DNA of 64,000 nt from Acinetobacter ursingii DSM 16037 = CIP 107286 (lineage in GTDB: Bacteria; Pseudomonadota; Gammaproteobacteria; Pseudomonadales; Moraxellaceae): contig NZ_KB849716.1 in NCBI RefSeq assembly GCF_000368825.1, positions 443,669-507,668 on the forward strand. The letters are read 5' to 3'. The notes below the pieces were generated by a model. That model saw only the letters and a list, made by a program, of their open reading frames with translations, did no database searches and was not told the DNA's origin. Both the position numbers and the translations under genes were made by a program. Positions 1 through 7,809 of this stretch are shown piece after piece; position 1 is the first letter of the stretch, and each line of letters opens with the position of its first letter.

Positions 1-439
1 TACGTCCCTCTTTCTCACGGTCTGTATTGCCATATTTAAAAGACATGTAACACACACCATTTGGCTTTAGTGCTTTAATTATGCGCCCCATCACTTCAGG
101 CAAACGATCTCTGTCACAGTGCAACAGAGAAGCACAGGCCCAAATACCATCGTACTTTTCACTCTCATTTAATTCATAGAAACTTTGTTGACGTACTTCA
201 ATGCCGGTCAGCCCCTTGGCCTTTTTAACTAACTCGGCAGAATAATCTATTGCATCAACTTGATAGCCTTTATTTTTAAAAGCCAGAGTATCTCGTCCTG
301 AACCACAGCCAACGTCAAGAATCCGAGCACCTTCGGACAACTCAGCTAAAAATGGCTGATATAGGCTTTCCATATCAACTTCAAACGTTGAAGCTGTAAA
401 TTCTTCTGCATATTTATTGTAGTAGTCTATTGTTTTCAT
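1..439 (-). CDS. Class I SAM-dependent methyltransferase (C-terminus cut by window edge)
   Basis: This is the first 146 codons of a small-molecule-type methyltransferase; the 3' end lies outside the window. The glycine-rich SAM-binding motif I, ILDVGCGSG, sits at residues 40-48. An acidic residue follows at the end of the next strand (VDAIDYS), and a WACASLLHC segment fits the post-motif region of the fold. The ATG is at 439-437 with no strong ribosome binding site. Neither substrate nor pathway can be told from the sequence. It follows the alpA terminator in the same direction, so it may be flanking chromosome or more of the island. The fold is secure, the role unknown. Confidence 0.85.
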   Translation of the reverse strand, partial: MKTIDYYNKYAEEFTASTFEVDMESLYQPFLAELSEGARILDVGCGSGRDTLAFKNKGYQVDAIDYSAELVKKAKGLTGIEVRQQSFYELNESEKYDGIWACASLLHCDRDRLPEVMGRIIKALKPNGVCYMSFKYGNTDREKEGR

Positions 440-482
440 TACGGACACTTAGGCTAAAAAACATTTTCAGTCTACAAGAAAA

Positions 483-516
483 CAAAAAAATAAGGGAGCT
501 AAGAGCATCCCTTATT
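483..516 (-). terminator. Rho-independent terminator of alpA
   Basis: Arms AATAAGGGA (489-497) and TCCCTTATT (508-516) form a 9-bp stem with a 10-nt loop. On the minus strand a T-rich run follows. The stem overlaps the alpA stop codon at 512-514. Confidence 0.75.
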
Positions 517-742
517 TTCGACTCGCCAACTTACTTTCAATCCATTGATGGATCTCATAAGCTGACCAGCCAATACGATTTTGAGTAATTTTAACTTTCC
601 TTGGGAATGTGGGATCGTAATAAGGTGAATTCTCATCCATCATTTCATAGATAGTTGATCGACACACACCAATTAACTCTACAACTTGTTTTAAGTTAAT
701 CAATTGATTCATCTGAAAAGTCTGTCCTGTGATCGCATTCAT
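512..742 (-). CDS. AlpA-family excisionase/transcriptional regulator
   Basis: A 76-residue MerR-like winged-helix DNA-binding protein. The segment LKQVVELIGVCRSTIYEMM (about residues 18-36) is the recognition helix-turn-helix typical of AlpA. It is followed by FPRKVKI and a W-S-AYEIHQWI tail, also family hallmarks. AlpA proteins regulate or assist excision of P4-like prophages and satellites. GGAG lies 8 nt before the ATG at 742 and supports that start, although some family members begin near the internal Met at residue 11. It is the last gene of the island's leftward module and has its own terminator. Confidence 0.9.
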   Translation of the reverse strand: MNAITGQTFQMNQLINLKQVVELIGVCRSTIYEMMDENSPYYDPTFPRKVKITQNRIGWSAYEIHQWIESKLASRK

Positions 743-763
743 GATATTAACTCCTGATCATTG

Positions 764-830
764 ATGCGAGCGGGTATTCGCTCAGATAATAGGACAGTCC
801 AATAAAATTTTACTGCGTCTCAGACTGTCC
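764..830. promoter_or_regulatory. Inverted repeats between the RDF-like gene and alpA
   Basis: GGACAGTC (792-799) and GACTGTCC (823-830) form an 8-bp perfect inverted repeat spaced by 23 nt. A shorter one, GAGCG/CGCTC (768-772 and 779-783), lies closer to alpA. They could be an alpA operator, an excision-factor site, or a terminator for the upstream gene, although no T-run follows. Only the repeats themselves are observed. Confidence 0.35.
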
Positions 831-838
831 GATATGAT

Positions 839-1735
839 CTAATTCACTGCCTGCACACTCTGCTTTAAACCTTGCTGAATCTCCTGCACATAGCCCAATT
901 GCGCTGAATGCTCTGTATCTGCAGCACTGTCATTGTTTGGATAAAATTCCTCTAGCAATTCAATCCCCTCCTCTGCATGCACCTCAAACTTGGCATTGGC
1001 AAAACCCTGCCGCGCAATCTGATCTAATGCCGCCTGATCAAACCCTGCCTGCTTACCTTGTTGGTCAATCTCCTTGGCTGTCTGTATCGCGGATTGCAAA
1101 TCCACACCTTCCCGTAACGTTAAATCCACGTAATACACAGGCTGACGATAGCTTTGGGTGGTGCTTTTCCCACGCAAGGTGAGCTGCAATGGTAAACACG
1201 ACAACAAACCACCTGATGCCGCATGGTAGTAATTCAAACGTGCTGCCAAAGTGCGAATGCTGTTAAAACCAGTGGTTCTGAAAATAAAAGTCCCAAACTC
1301 ATCGGCTTCGCCTAAATTGACATGCAGGCGTCCATAAGGCTTGCAATGTCCACCTTGTCCAAGTGGGCATAAGTCGGGTGATGGACAAGGATGTTGCTCT
1401 ACACCTTGTGATGTCATACGTTGGCAGGTTTGACCATTCCCCACACAAATCGGGCGTCCTGTCTGACGGTCAAATAAACTGTATTCCGCTCGTAGATTGA
1501 GTTCAGGATCATTAAAGATCATACGCACAGGGATGCTGCGCAGTTTTTGATTCGGTGCTTGGCTACGCAATTGCTCATCCAAGGGGTGTTTAATCCAACC
1601 GTCCTTACCCTGTATTTGACTTGTAATGGTGAACTGATCGTCTTTCTCAGGGATGCGTTTCCCGTTCTTTTCGACAACTTTGCCGATACTGATCCGCCCA
1701 AGAATTGGCGGTGTAATGGCTAGACCTTTAATCAT
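839..1735 (-). CDS. Cys-rich protein resembling phage recombination directionality factors
   Basis: A 298-residue protein with a cysteine cluster, C97, C104, C117, C123 and C131, spaced like a zinc-binding or Fe-S ligand set. N-terminal strands (RISIGKVVEKNGKRIPEKDD) recall the phiC31 Gp3-type recombination directionality family; similar genes are often called hydrolase or metal-binding protein. GAGGAATTTCAAC before the ATG at 1735 fixes the start. It lies between a YqaJ exonuclease and AlpA, a grouping common in integrative elements, which suggests a role in DNA recombination or excision. The element's integrase is a tyrosine recombinase while Gp3 partners a serine integrase, so the role here is inferred and uncertain. 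Confidence 0.65.
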   Translation of the reverse strand: MIKGLAITPPILGRISIGKVVEKNGKRIPEKDDQFTITSQIQGKDGWIKHPLDEQLRSQAPNQKLRSIPVRMIFNDPELNLRAEYSLFDRQTGRPICVGNGQTCQRMTSQGVEQHPCPSPDLCPLGQGGHCKPYGRLHVNLGEADEFGTFIFRTTGFNSIRTLAARLNYYHAASGGLLSCLPLQLTLRGKSTTQSYRQPVYYVDLTLREGVDLQSAIQTAKEIDQQGKQAGFDQAALDQIARQGFANAKFEVHAEEGIELLEEFYPNNDSAADTEHSAQLGYVQEIQQGLKQSVQAVN

Positions 1736-1800
1736 GTTGAAATTCCTCTGTCGTTGATATGTTTAGATGTGTTGCACTGTTTGCTTAAATTAAAATCGGC

Positions 1801-1833
1801 ATAAAAAATCCCGTGCAGGGCTGCACGGGATTT
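1801..1833 (-). terminator. Rho-independent terminator after the YqaJ gene
   Basis: A perfect 12-bp stem, AAATCCCGTGCA/TGCACGGGATTT (1806-1817 and 1822-1833), has a 4-nt loop and is followed by a T-run on the minus strand. Confidence 0.85.
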
Positions 1834-1873
1834 CAGGTTTCATTTTGCTGAGTGTTTGGCTCTAGGCTTTAAG

Positions 1874-2947
1874 CTAATCTTGATAAATGTTGAAACGACG
1901 ACTGCCTGCTTTCTGCAATGGGTACTGTTGAATGAGTTCAGGTTGGTGCTGAAGTAAGGACTTGATGTCTAGGCTGATACTGTCCTTGCTTTTCTTCCAT
2001 GTCACCGAACCTTGCTGAAATACGGCACGTTCATGTTCCTGCATCAGTGCCTGAACACGGTGTTTGAGTAGGTCAAACTGGCTTTGGTGTTGTTCAATCT
2101 GTTGTTTCTCCTGTATCAGTTGATCAAACAGTTCATTGGCAAGCTTCACCTCCGTTAGATCAACACAGCTGAGTGGGGTATGTTCAGGATAGAGCTGCTG
2201 TAAAGCTTTGGCTGCCGATTCACTGGCATCCACTGCTGGTGGAACGTCATTTTCAACACATTCCCAAAATAATCGTTCTGCCTGAATGATCTGTTCAATC
2301 AAAGCTTCATTACGACTGACTTTGTAGATTTTGGTTTCCTGTCCACACAGCAACACACAAATATGTGCCGCTTGCTTGCCTGTAACGGCCAGTTGGTGTT
2401 GTACCTGACACAACACGTATAACGGCACACCCTCCCGCCAAAGTTTGGCACCATATTCCCCTGCAGTTTTACATTCCAGTATTTGCACGTCTTCATTGCC
2501 CACCACGGCATAATCCAAGTTCGCCAACATAAAAGCTTTATCAGGATCAGGATGCTGCAGCACCGCATTGACCCGACGAACTTTGTTGTTGGTATGCAGA
2601 CTGTAGTATTCAGCCACTAGCGGTTCTAACTGCTTGCCCCAATATAAAGGTGCATGTCCTGAGCTTTCATCATCAATATTCTGCTGTACCCGTCCTGTTT
2701 TGATCATCCACAGTTCCAGCATCGACATATAAGGATTCAAGCCACAGGCGGCTGCGGCATCACTGCTGCCTATTCCCTGTTTACGCACTTCCAGCCATGC
2801 CTGATAGTCCAGTTGTTTGGTGCTGATCAGACGTTTGGCATTTAAACTACGTTTTGAACCTGATTGACTTTGTTTAAGCTTGTCATTGGCTACAGTTGGT
2901 AAATACTGAGATTGAGACGTTACTGCTGGATTTATAATCTGATTCAT
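1874..2947 (-). CDS. YqaJ-family viral recombinase (lambda-exonuclease-like nuclease)
   Basis: A 357-residue PD-(D/E)XK nuclease. Visible family motifs are W-LEVRKQGIGSSDAA (GSSD at 60-63), E108 in GKQLEPLV, D145 in NLDYAV, the catalytic E158-C-K160, and QVQHQLAVTG at about 181-190. Such enzymes resect double-strand ends 5' to 3' to give single strands for annealing. The C-terminal third, from about residue 265, is Gln/Glu-rich and probably coiled coil. AGGATAAATCC before the ATG at 2947 supports the start. No single-strand annealing protein (RecT, Bet or Erf) is recognisable beside it; the DUF932 product upstream is the usual neighbour of such nucleases. Confidence 0.85.
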   Translation of the reverse strand: MNQIINPAVTSQSQYLPTVANDKLKQSQSGSKRSLNAKRLISTKQLDYQAWLEVRKQGIGSSDAAAACGLNPYMSMLELWMIKTGRVQQNIDDESSGHAPLYWGKQLEPLVAEYYSLHTNNKVRRVNAVLQHPDPDKAFMLANLDYAVVGNEDVQILECKTAGEYGAKLWREGVPLYVLCQVQHQLAVTGKQAAHICVLLCGQETKIYKVSRNEALIEQIIQAERLFWECVENDVPPAVDASESAAKALQQLYPEHTPLSCVDLTEVKLANELFDQLIQEKQQIEQHQSQFDLLKHRVQALMQEHERAVFQQGSVTWKKSKDSISLDIKSLLQHQPELIQQYPLQKAGSRRFNIYQD

Positions 2948-2981
2948 GGATTTATCCTTCTATCATTGATTTTAAAACGGC

Positions 2982-3010
2982 AAAAAAAAACCACATCTTC
3001 GGATGTGGTT
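2982..3010 (-). terminator. Rho-independent terminator after the 82-residue gene
   Basis: Arms AACCACATC and GATGTGGTT (2989-2997 and 3002-3010) form a 9-bp stem with a tetraloop, followed by eight or more T on the minus strand. Confidence 0.85.
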
Positions 3011-3028
3011 TTGGTTCAATGGTTTAGT

Positions 3029-3277
3029 TTACTTAGTAAGCCTTTTAACAGCTTCAAGAACTTCAGCCTCTAAATGTCGATCTAAAGTTTCTTTTGGCAT
3101 ATCTAATTCAATCAGATATTGACCATCTGAGTTTTGCTGGTTTTTCAAAATATATCGCTCAAAGCCAAAATTGACTTTCATCACTTCGAGCAAATAGCTA
3201 TAAACACGAGGATCTGAAATATATACCTGTGAAATCTCGTCACCGACCGAAGCAGTTGTGAAATATTGATTTTGCAT
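3029..3277 (-). CDS. Hypothetical protein, 82 aa
   Basis: A small, acidic to neutral soluble protein with no signal peptide or membrane segment and no family I recognise. It contains a YSYLLEVMKVNFGFERYILK stretch and a helical C-terminus (HLEAEVLEAVKRL). The ribosome binding site is weak (GGTG). It has its own terminator and lies between DUF932 and the YqaJ nuclease, so a recombination accessory role is possible but unproven. Confidence 0.6.
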   Translation of the reverse strand: MQNQYFTTASVGDEISQVYISDPRVYSYLLEVMKVNFGFERYILKNQQNSDGQYLIELDMPKETLDRHLEAEVLEAVKRLTK

Positions 3278-3352
3278 TGAAACACCATTCTTAGATTTTA
3301 ATCATTCTATAAATGGTGGCTATATTTGATTTTTCAAATACTTAAAGACTTC

Positions 3353-4390
3353 TTAGCCTGCCATTGACAGTGCAAACTCTAATCCACGTTGTTTCAATGC
3401 CGCGCCTGCACCAAACCACGCAGAGTCAAGGCGGTGATCAGTACTCATCGCACGACGTTCATGGTCGACAAACTCGGTGATCGCACAAAGTAGTCCATAG
3501 GCGGTGTCTTTGGCTGAAGATAAATCTGCCCCACGTCCCTGCCCATTAAACATATTCATGACTTTGGTCATGGCACGTCCATTCGGTTCAGTTTTATTGG
3601 GTTGTGGATTGGCTTGAGACGCGACATTACGGTAGTACTGAATAATGTTATCCTCCTGTTCCATCGCACTTAGGCTATTGTTGTTAAATACCGCATCAAA
3701 ATAAGCCGCTGCTTCTTTCTGGGTGACTTTACGTTGGGTGAGTTGTTTCATTTCATACATGTGGTCGTACCATGTTTTCACTGAAATACCGAGTTGATCT
3801 TTGACTTTGTCGGCATCAAACTTAGTACTGTGCGGTACTTTGACCACGCCTGCATTGGAACTCTGCCCTCGTAAGGCAATCGCTAAGGTGTTATTGCACA
3901 CCACACGGATATTAGTGAATTGTGCGGTGGTGGCTAAAGTACCATCACATGCGGTTGCTAGCAGAATATAGCCATTGCTGACATCTCCACCTTTCAATTC
4001 TGCGGTTTGCCCTGTACGTGCCAAGGCCCAGAACTTCTTCCCTCCTTTTAAGACACCTGCAGTTTCCAACTCAAAGCCTGATTGCTCCGTCAGGTCTCGG
4101 TAAAATTCCAGAATCTCCATCGGTTGGACTTCTTGATAACGCTGACTGACCACGGATAAAGGGGCATGGGTATCTGAACGATACAGTACCCGTTGTTCTT
4201 CATACGGCATGATGATGCTTTGTCCACGTGAGTTTTGAGCCATGTAGCTGACATTGGATGATTCAATGCGCCAATCCATGCCTGCCTGCTTGGCCCAGAC
4301 TTCAATCGGTTGGTTTTGCGTGAGTTGATTACCTAAACCATGCCAAGGGGTTTCACCGACATAAGCCATTTGTTCAATTTGATGTGCCAT
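3353..4390 (-). CDS. DUF932 phage/plasmid-type protein
   Basis: A 345-residue protein that begins with the family signature M-A-Y-VGETPWHGLG (about residues 8-20) and carries the typical KFWALARTG and TNIRVVCNNTL segments (about 118-127 and 160-170). DUF932 proteins are common on plasmids, phages and integrative elements and sit with YqaJ-type nucleases. Their biochemical role is unproven; an annealing or DNA-binding role is often suggested from this neighbourhood. GAGGAATAATCAAA ahead of the ATG at 4390 gives a clear start. It probably heads the recombination gene set that runs leftward to alpA. Confidence 0.9.
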   Translation of the reverse strand: MAHQIEQMAYVGETPWHGLGNQLTQNQPIEVWAKQAGMDWRIESSNVSYMAQNSRGQSIIMPYEEQRVLYRSDTHAPLSVVSQRYQEVQPMEILEFYRDLTEQSGFELETAGVLKGGKKFWALARTGQTAELKGGDVSNGYILLATACDGTLATTAQFTNIRVVCNNTLAIALRGQSSNAGVVKVPHSTKFDADKVKDQLGISVKTWYDHMYEMKQLTQRKVTQKEAAAYFDAVFNNNSLSAMEQEDNIIQYYRNVASQANPQPNKTEPNGRAMTKVMNMFNGQGRGADLSSAKDTAYGLLCAITEFVDHERRAMSTDHRLDSAWFGAGAALKQRGLEFALSMAG

Positions 4391-4501
4391 TTTGATTATT
4401 CCTCAAATAAAAGTGAAAGATGTAAAGATGCAGAAATGTGCTGTAAGGGTTTAAACAATCCATCTATTCAAAGATGTAACCGTGTAAAGTCAGAGATGCG
4501 A

Positions 4502-4801
4502 TTACGGCACCCATGCAAACGCTTGTTGGCAATCCAAACAGAGATACTGCTCGGCATTGCTGTAAAATTTTTCATAGCAGTACTGACTGACAATAACCAA
4601 TACACCACCCACCACAACACCGATGGCTGCGCCTGTAAAAGGCGGGAATCCTGCCTTTTTGGCAAGCTGCATGCCGAACAGCGCCATCTGTGTCGGTGAA
4701 ATACAGCGTTGCAGTTGTTCGAAATAGTTGGCGTTTGCATGACTTGAATCAGTCTGTCTGACATGGGTGGACTGACAATAGGGGCATTGAATTAAGGACA
4801 T
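4502..4801 (-). CDS. Zinc-ribbon membrane protein, 99 aa, unknown function
   Basis: The Met at 4801 is preferred because it precedes a clean CPYC motif at residues 6-9. A second pair, CLDC, lies near the C-terminus, so the two pairs could form a split zinc ribbon. Between them is a hydrophobic, glycine-rich segment (FPPFTGAAIGVVVGGVLVIVS), probably one transmembrane helix. An in-frame start 51 nt upstream is possible but lacks support. No function is known to me. It lies between the DUF932 gene and the envelope trio of the island. Confidence 0.6.
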   Translation of the reverse strand: MSLIQCPYCQSTHVRQTDSSHANANYFEQLQRCISPTQMALFGMQLAKKAGFPPFTGAAIGVVVGGVLVIVSQYCYEKFYSNAEQYLCLDCQQAFAWVP

Positions 4802-4851
4802 TGAATATTCCTTGTTAAATGAATTGGGTACGAAAAGCTGAATTGAGGGCA

Positions 4852-4883
4852 TAAAAAAACCGTGCCCATTGAGGACACGGTTT
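4852..4883 (-). terminator. Terminator after the lipoprotein gene
   Basis: AAACCGTG (4857-4864) pairs with CACGGTTT (4876-4883), followed by a seven-base T-run on the minus strand. Confidence 0.75.
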
Positions 4884-4941
4884 GATTTGGTGTTTCATCT
4901 AAATTTAAATGCTGTGTTTTAACATTTAGAATGCAAGACGG

Positions 4942-5331
4942 TTATTGAAAGCTATAGCTTGCAGTGCCTTTATCTGTTTCGACATCAACCTGCACCACAT
5001 TACTGTAGCTACAGTCTGTTAATTTTAGTCTTAAACGTTGCCCCATCTTAAAGTGCTGCGGATATTCCAACGATCGACGATAGCCTTCATAACGACATTG
5101 TCCATGATTGACAGAAACATGGCTGACATCGATAGGCTCTGCAATATTGGAACGGATGGTCAATACCGTAGCGGATTGATTTTGGGCATACCAGTTACTG
5201 GTATCAATTACATCGAGTTCGACCGTAAACGTGTTTGGATCAAGGCCAGCATTACAGCCACTCAACATGATGCCTGTCGTTGTAGTCACTGCGAAGAGCA
5301 AGGGTTTTAAAAGTTGCTTCATCAAGTTCAT
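4942..5331 (-). CDS. Small predicted lipoprotein of the island
   Basis: A 129-residue protein with a lipoprotein signal peptide. Basic residues are followed by a hydrophobic core and the lipobox LSGC, with Cys at residue 26 from the first Met. The mature part is about 100 residues, mostly beta by pattern, with two more cysteines (GQCRYEG, LTDCSYS) that could form a disulfide. The ribosome binding sequence AAGGATGAACTTG fits the second Met (5322) better than the first. It follows the 193-residue membrane-anchored gene by 2 nt, so they are probably co-transcribed. I recognise no family. Confidence 0.7.
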   Translation of the reverse strand: MNLMKQLLKPLLFAVTTTTGIMLSGCNAGLDPNTFTVELDVIDTSNWYAQNQSATVLTIRSNIAEPIDVSHVSVNHGQCRYEGYRRSLEYPQHFKMGQRLRLKLTDCSYSNVVQVDVETDKGTASYSFQ

Positions 5332-5333
5332 CC

Positions 5334-5915
5334 TTAGCAGTAGTTATAGCTCACGCCATAATCGCCTGTATTTAAGTCAATGCTGGCCAGATGGATTTCA
5401 CAGTCTGTGCCGTTATCAAATTTATAAACGTAGTAGCGATTACCCGCTTGCTCCGATTCCAGTGCGCCATGTTCTTGCAAGCTAAAGTCTTGCACTGATT
5501 TGCCTGTATCTTTTGCGGCTTTTGCAAAGATATAGCGTTGATACTTGTCTATATTGTCCTGCTCAAATTCAGGCAGTTCATCATAAGGCAGCATCGACAG
5601 TAAGGTATCCACAGCCTTAAGGTTTTGATCAAACTCAAAACTCAGCAGCTCAGGCTCATGATCTGATGGACTCAGACTTTTGCTTCCCGTGGTCAATTCT
5701 TTGACATCAATCCCATCCACTTCTGCTGCTGCAATCTCAGTGGATACTGCTTCTGAATTGGCAGATTCTAAAGGTTGTGCAGAGCTGACCTCAGAAGTGT
5801 TGGCTGGAACCGTTTTTTCAGTTGGGTGTTTAGGGCTAAAGAAGTAGAAGCCTGCGATGCTGATCAAGGTCAGGGCTAAGATTGCCGCCAAGCCCAATAT
5901 GGTTTTTTGGTTCAT
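5334..5915 (-). CDS. Membrane-anchored periplasmic protein, 193 aa, unknown function
   Basis: An N-terminal hydrophobic helix (about residues 5-27) forms an uncleaved anchor or signal. A Ser/Glu/Ala-rich linker runs to about residue 90, and a C-terminal domain of about 100 residues ends with two cysteines (DCEIHLASID and the final YNYC). GAGGGGAACATTCAA before the ATG at 5915 is a strong ribosome binding site. It lies between a secreted small protein and a lipoprotein, all leftward and within a few bases of each other. This trio looks like an envelope module carried by the island. No family is recognised. Confidence 0.7.
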   Translation of the reverse strand: MNQKTILGLAAILALTLISIAGFYFFSPKHPTEKTVPANTSEVSSAQPLESANSEAVSTEIAAAEVDGIDVKELTTGSKSLSPSDHEPELLSFEFDQNLKAVDTLLSMLPYDELPEFEQDNIDKYQRYIFAKAAKDTGKSVQDFSLQEHGALESEQAGNRYYVYKFDNGTDCEIHLASIDLNTGDYGVSYNYC

Positions 5916-5932
5916 TTGAATGTTCCCCTCAT

Positions 5933-6199
5933 TTAGTTGGGCACAGTGACTTGACCATTCTGCGCATTAAAGTGAACAAAGCGTGGACAACCACCTTGAA
6001 AGTTCACCGTGAAATTACGCCAACCACGGTTGCCAGGATTGGTTTTATAAAGACATTGATAAACCCCACCGCCTGTATGATGTGCTTGAATAAGGTAGGA
6101 TTCACTGGCTTGTGCAAACCAGCCTGCCTGCGCCAATGATGCGCCTGCAAGTAGTGATGAAATCAGGGTCGTTTTTAGGAAAGTTTTAAACATCATCAT
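5933..6199 (-). CDS. Small secreted protein, 88 aa
   Basis: A classical signal peptide (FKTFLKTTLISSLLAGASLAQA, cleaved at about residue 25) leaves a mature chain of about 63 residues. It is rich in aromatic and glycine residues and has two cysteines (YQCLY, GGCPRF) suited to one disulfide. Three ATGs lie in a row; the first, at 6199, follows AAGAGAAA. A longer upstream start would bury the signal peptide and was rejected. It is the first gene of the envelope trio. Possible roles include surface modulation or a toxin or immunity-like peptide; none can be demonstrated. Confidence 0.6.
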   Translation of the reverse strand: MMMFKTFLKTTLISSLLAGASLAQAGWFAQASESYLIQAHHTGGGVYQCLYKTNPGNRGWRNFTVNFQGGCPRFVHFNAQNGQVTVPN

Positions 6200-6262
6200 T
6201 TTCTCTTTTTTATAGGCATCACTGGTCTTGGTCTTAATCAGACGCAGTGTTACCCATGTCAT

Positions 6263-6521
6263 AAATGTTGGAATGAATATCTATGTTTTTTGAAGTGTTA
6301 TAGACGATAAAGCACACAAACCTATGCCCCTCAAAAACAGCATGAGAGATTCATCTTCATATCGGTAATATGTACTTGAAAAAGTTTTATTCTTAGAAAG
6401 TCATGGACACAGCTATGCACAAAATACACAGCATCAGGTCACATTACCCCTGTGGTGTAGATCGGGCACACATAAAAAAGAGAAATATAAAAGACGGTCT
6501 TGATGTAAGCGCATGGCGTAC
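6263..6521. other. Non-coding stretch upstream of the envelope genes
   Basis: I see no convincing gene here. The segment probably carries the promoter for the leftward envelope trio and leads into the inverted-repeat block that starts at 6522. Confidence 0.4.
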
Positions 6522-6790
6522 TCCTAGATGATTTAGAAGTTCTACCAAAATCACTGTCAAATAATGGTGGTAGAACGAGAAAGGGTTGACAGACCAGTCA
6601 TCTAGGAACCGGCACGCACAAGGCGTCCCTCCCTCGCCCTACCGCAACGAAGGGGGACGAACGAGTTCGCCACCAAAAAATTACTTTTTTGATGTGCTAG
6701 ATGATAACGGTCTGTCAAAACCGACTGACGATGTAGGTCAGCAGGCTAAGGATAATCTGCACGCTGTAGAGCGTCAAGCAAGTGCAGGAC
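6522..6790. other. Dense inverted-repeat block: candidate single-strand origin or structured RNA
   Basis: Several perfect inverted repeats fall within 270 bp. TCCTAGATGA (6522-6531) pairs with TCATCTAGGA (6598-6607), enclosing GTTCTACCA (6539-6547)/TGGTAGAAC (6568-6576). TTGACAGACC (6586-6595) plus TCATCTAG (6598-6605) pairs alternatively with CTAGATGA (6698-6705) plus GGTCTGTCAA (6709-6718), a stem of about 18 bp around a GC-rich patch. CTGAC/GTCAG (6725-6729 and 6737-6741) and CTGCAC/GTGCAG (6758-6763 and 6782-6787) follow. The block is GC-rich against an AT-rich background and lies just downstream of two Gp2/Rep-like genes. A replication origin of a rolling-circle element or a structured RNA are both open; the repeats are observed, the role is inferred. 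Confidence 0.5.
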
Positions 6791-6804
6791 TCTGATATAA
6801 ATTT

Positions 6805-7767
6805 TCAGCGCCGTACAGATGCTCCATCAAACCATTTAAATCCTTTAGGGTAAATGCAGATTCTATTCGGAAGCCCAAACTGCCCCGTTTGATTCTCTGG
6901 CATGCTATTTAATGCACCCAAAGGACAGCCCGCTTCTTCTTGAGTGATCCGATCAATCCTCAGCGCTTTTTGTGCATCAGCATCGGAAAGCTGATGATGC
7001 ATTTCTGGATAAACGCATGTGCCTAGATATCCAGTCGCTCTCATCCAGTGCTCTCTGCTATCATTGCAATATCCCAAAGGATCAGAATAGAGTGATCGGT
7101 TAAAGCTCAGATAAAAGTGGATCACATAACGCTGCTGAACATCATCCCGTACAATTTGATAAAAGCGGTAAATGGCTTGTGTTCTATACCAATACTCAGC
7201 CGCTAGACTTTTTTGGAAATTTGATAAAAATCGCTCTAACTGTCGCAAATCGATAATTTCATTTCCACCCTCATTTAGACTTAGTTCCAGCTTTAAATCC
7301 GCAGCATCGGGATAGATCTGGCTTGTATTACGGTAGGATTCTCTCAACTTTTCAATCCGCTTTTCGTAGCGCTCATTCAGCTTATGCATTTCTTCAGTTA
7401 AGCTGGTGCTTTCAAACAGCACTCTCAGCCGCTTTACGATCTTATCGATATAAAAACCAGCGCTTCTTTGCGCCGTGACCTCAAAGAACCGAATCTGCTC
7501 TTCCTGTAATACACTGCAGTAAGCCTGAAAGAACTTGTCTGCCCAAAAGGAAAAAGACAAATGCTCATGAATGCCAACGGCCATCATTCTGCGCCATGCT
7601 GAAAAATAACCAGACAGTTTCCGCTTGAACTCCTGATCTATATTTTTTTGATGAGCATCGTAATCAGTACCTTCTGGAATTGGAGCAAAGCGAATCGTTT
7701 GGTAATGCTCTAAAACGTCTTGTTCTAATCGGGGTGCTGTAACAAACTCTAACTCTGAATGGCTCAT
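6805..7767 (-). CDS. Gp2/YagK-like replication protein paralogue with altered HUH motif
   Basis: A 320-residue protein lying 42 bp downstream of the Rep-like gene in the same direction. TAGGACAACAC precedes the ATG at 7767. Near residue 215 the segment VIHFYLSFNRS lines up with HAHLTLVINRS of the neighbour, so the second His is kept (H217) and the first is Val. A C-terminal region with scattered Cys (about residues 234-275) and a YLGTC segment recall the later part of inovirus Gp2-family proteins. A helical middle part (about 108-150) is probably coiled coil. It may be a divergent, catalytically weakened partner of the Rep protein. Homology is inferred by eye from a short match. Confidence 0.45.
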   Translation of the reverse strand: MSHSELEFVTAPRLEQDVLEHYQTIRFAPIPEGTDYDAHQKNIDQEFKRKLSGYFSAWRRMMAVGIHEHLSFSFWADKFFQAYCSVLQEEQIRFFEVTAQRSAGFYIDKIVKRLRVLFESTSLTEEMHKLNERYEKRIEKLRESYRNTSQIYPDAADLKLELSLNEGGNEIIDLRQLERFLSNFQKSLAAEYWYRTQAIYRFYQIVRDDVQQRYVIHFYLSFNRSLYSDPLGYCNDSREHWMRATGYLGTCVYPEMHHQLSDADAQKALRIDRITQEEAGCPLGALNSMPENQTGQFGLPNRICIYPKGFKWFDGASVRR

Positions 7768-7809
7768 GTGTTGTCCTATGAATGAATTGATTTCATAGAA
7801 CTGGCATGT

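Noticed and set aside
6522..6790. Retron non-coding RNA
   Set aside because: Flanking inverted repeats recall msr-msd, but no reverse transcriptase is encoded nearby.
6586..6795. A 69-residue rightward frame starting with TTG
   Set aside because: It lies on top of the inverted-repeat block, has low-complexity composition (Pro, Arg, Ser) and no ribosome binding site; the base pairing explains the sequence better.
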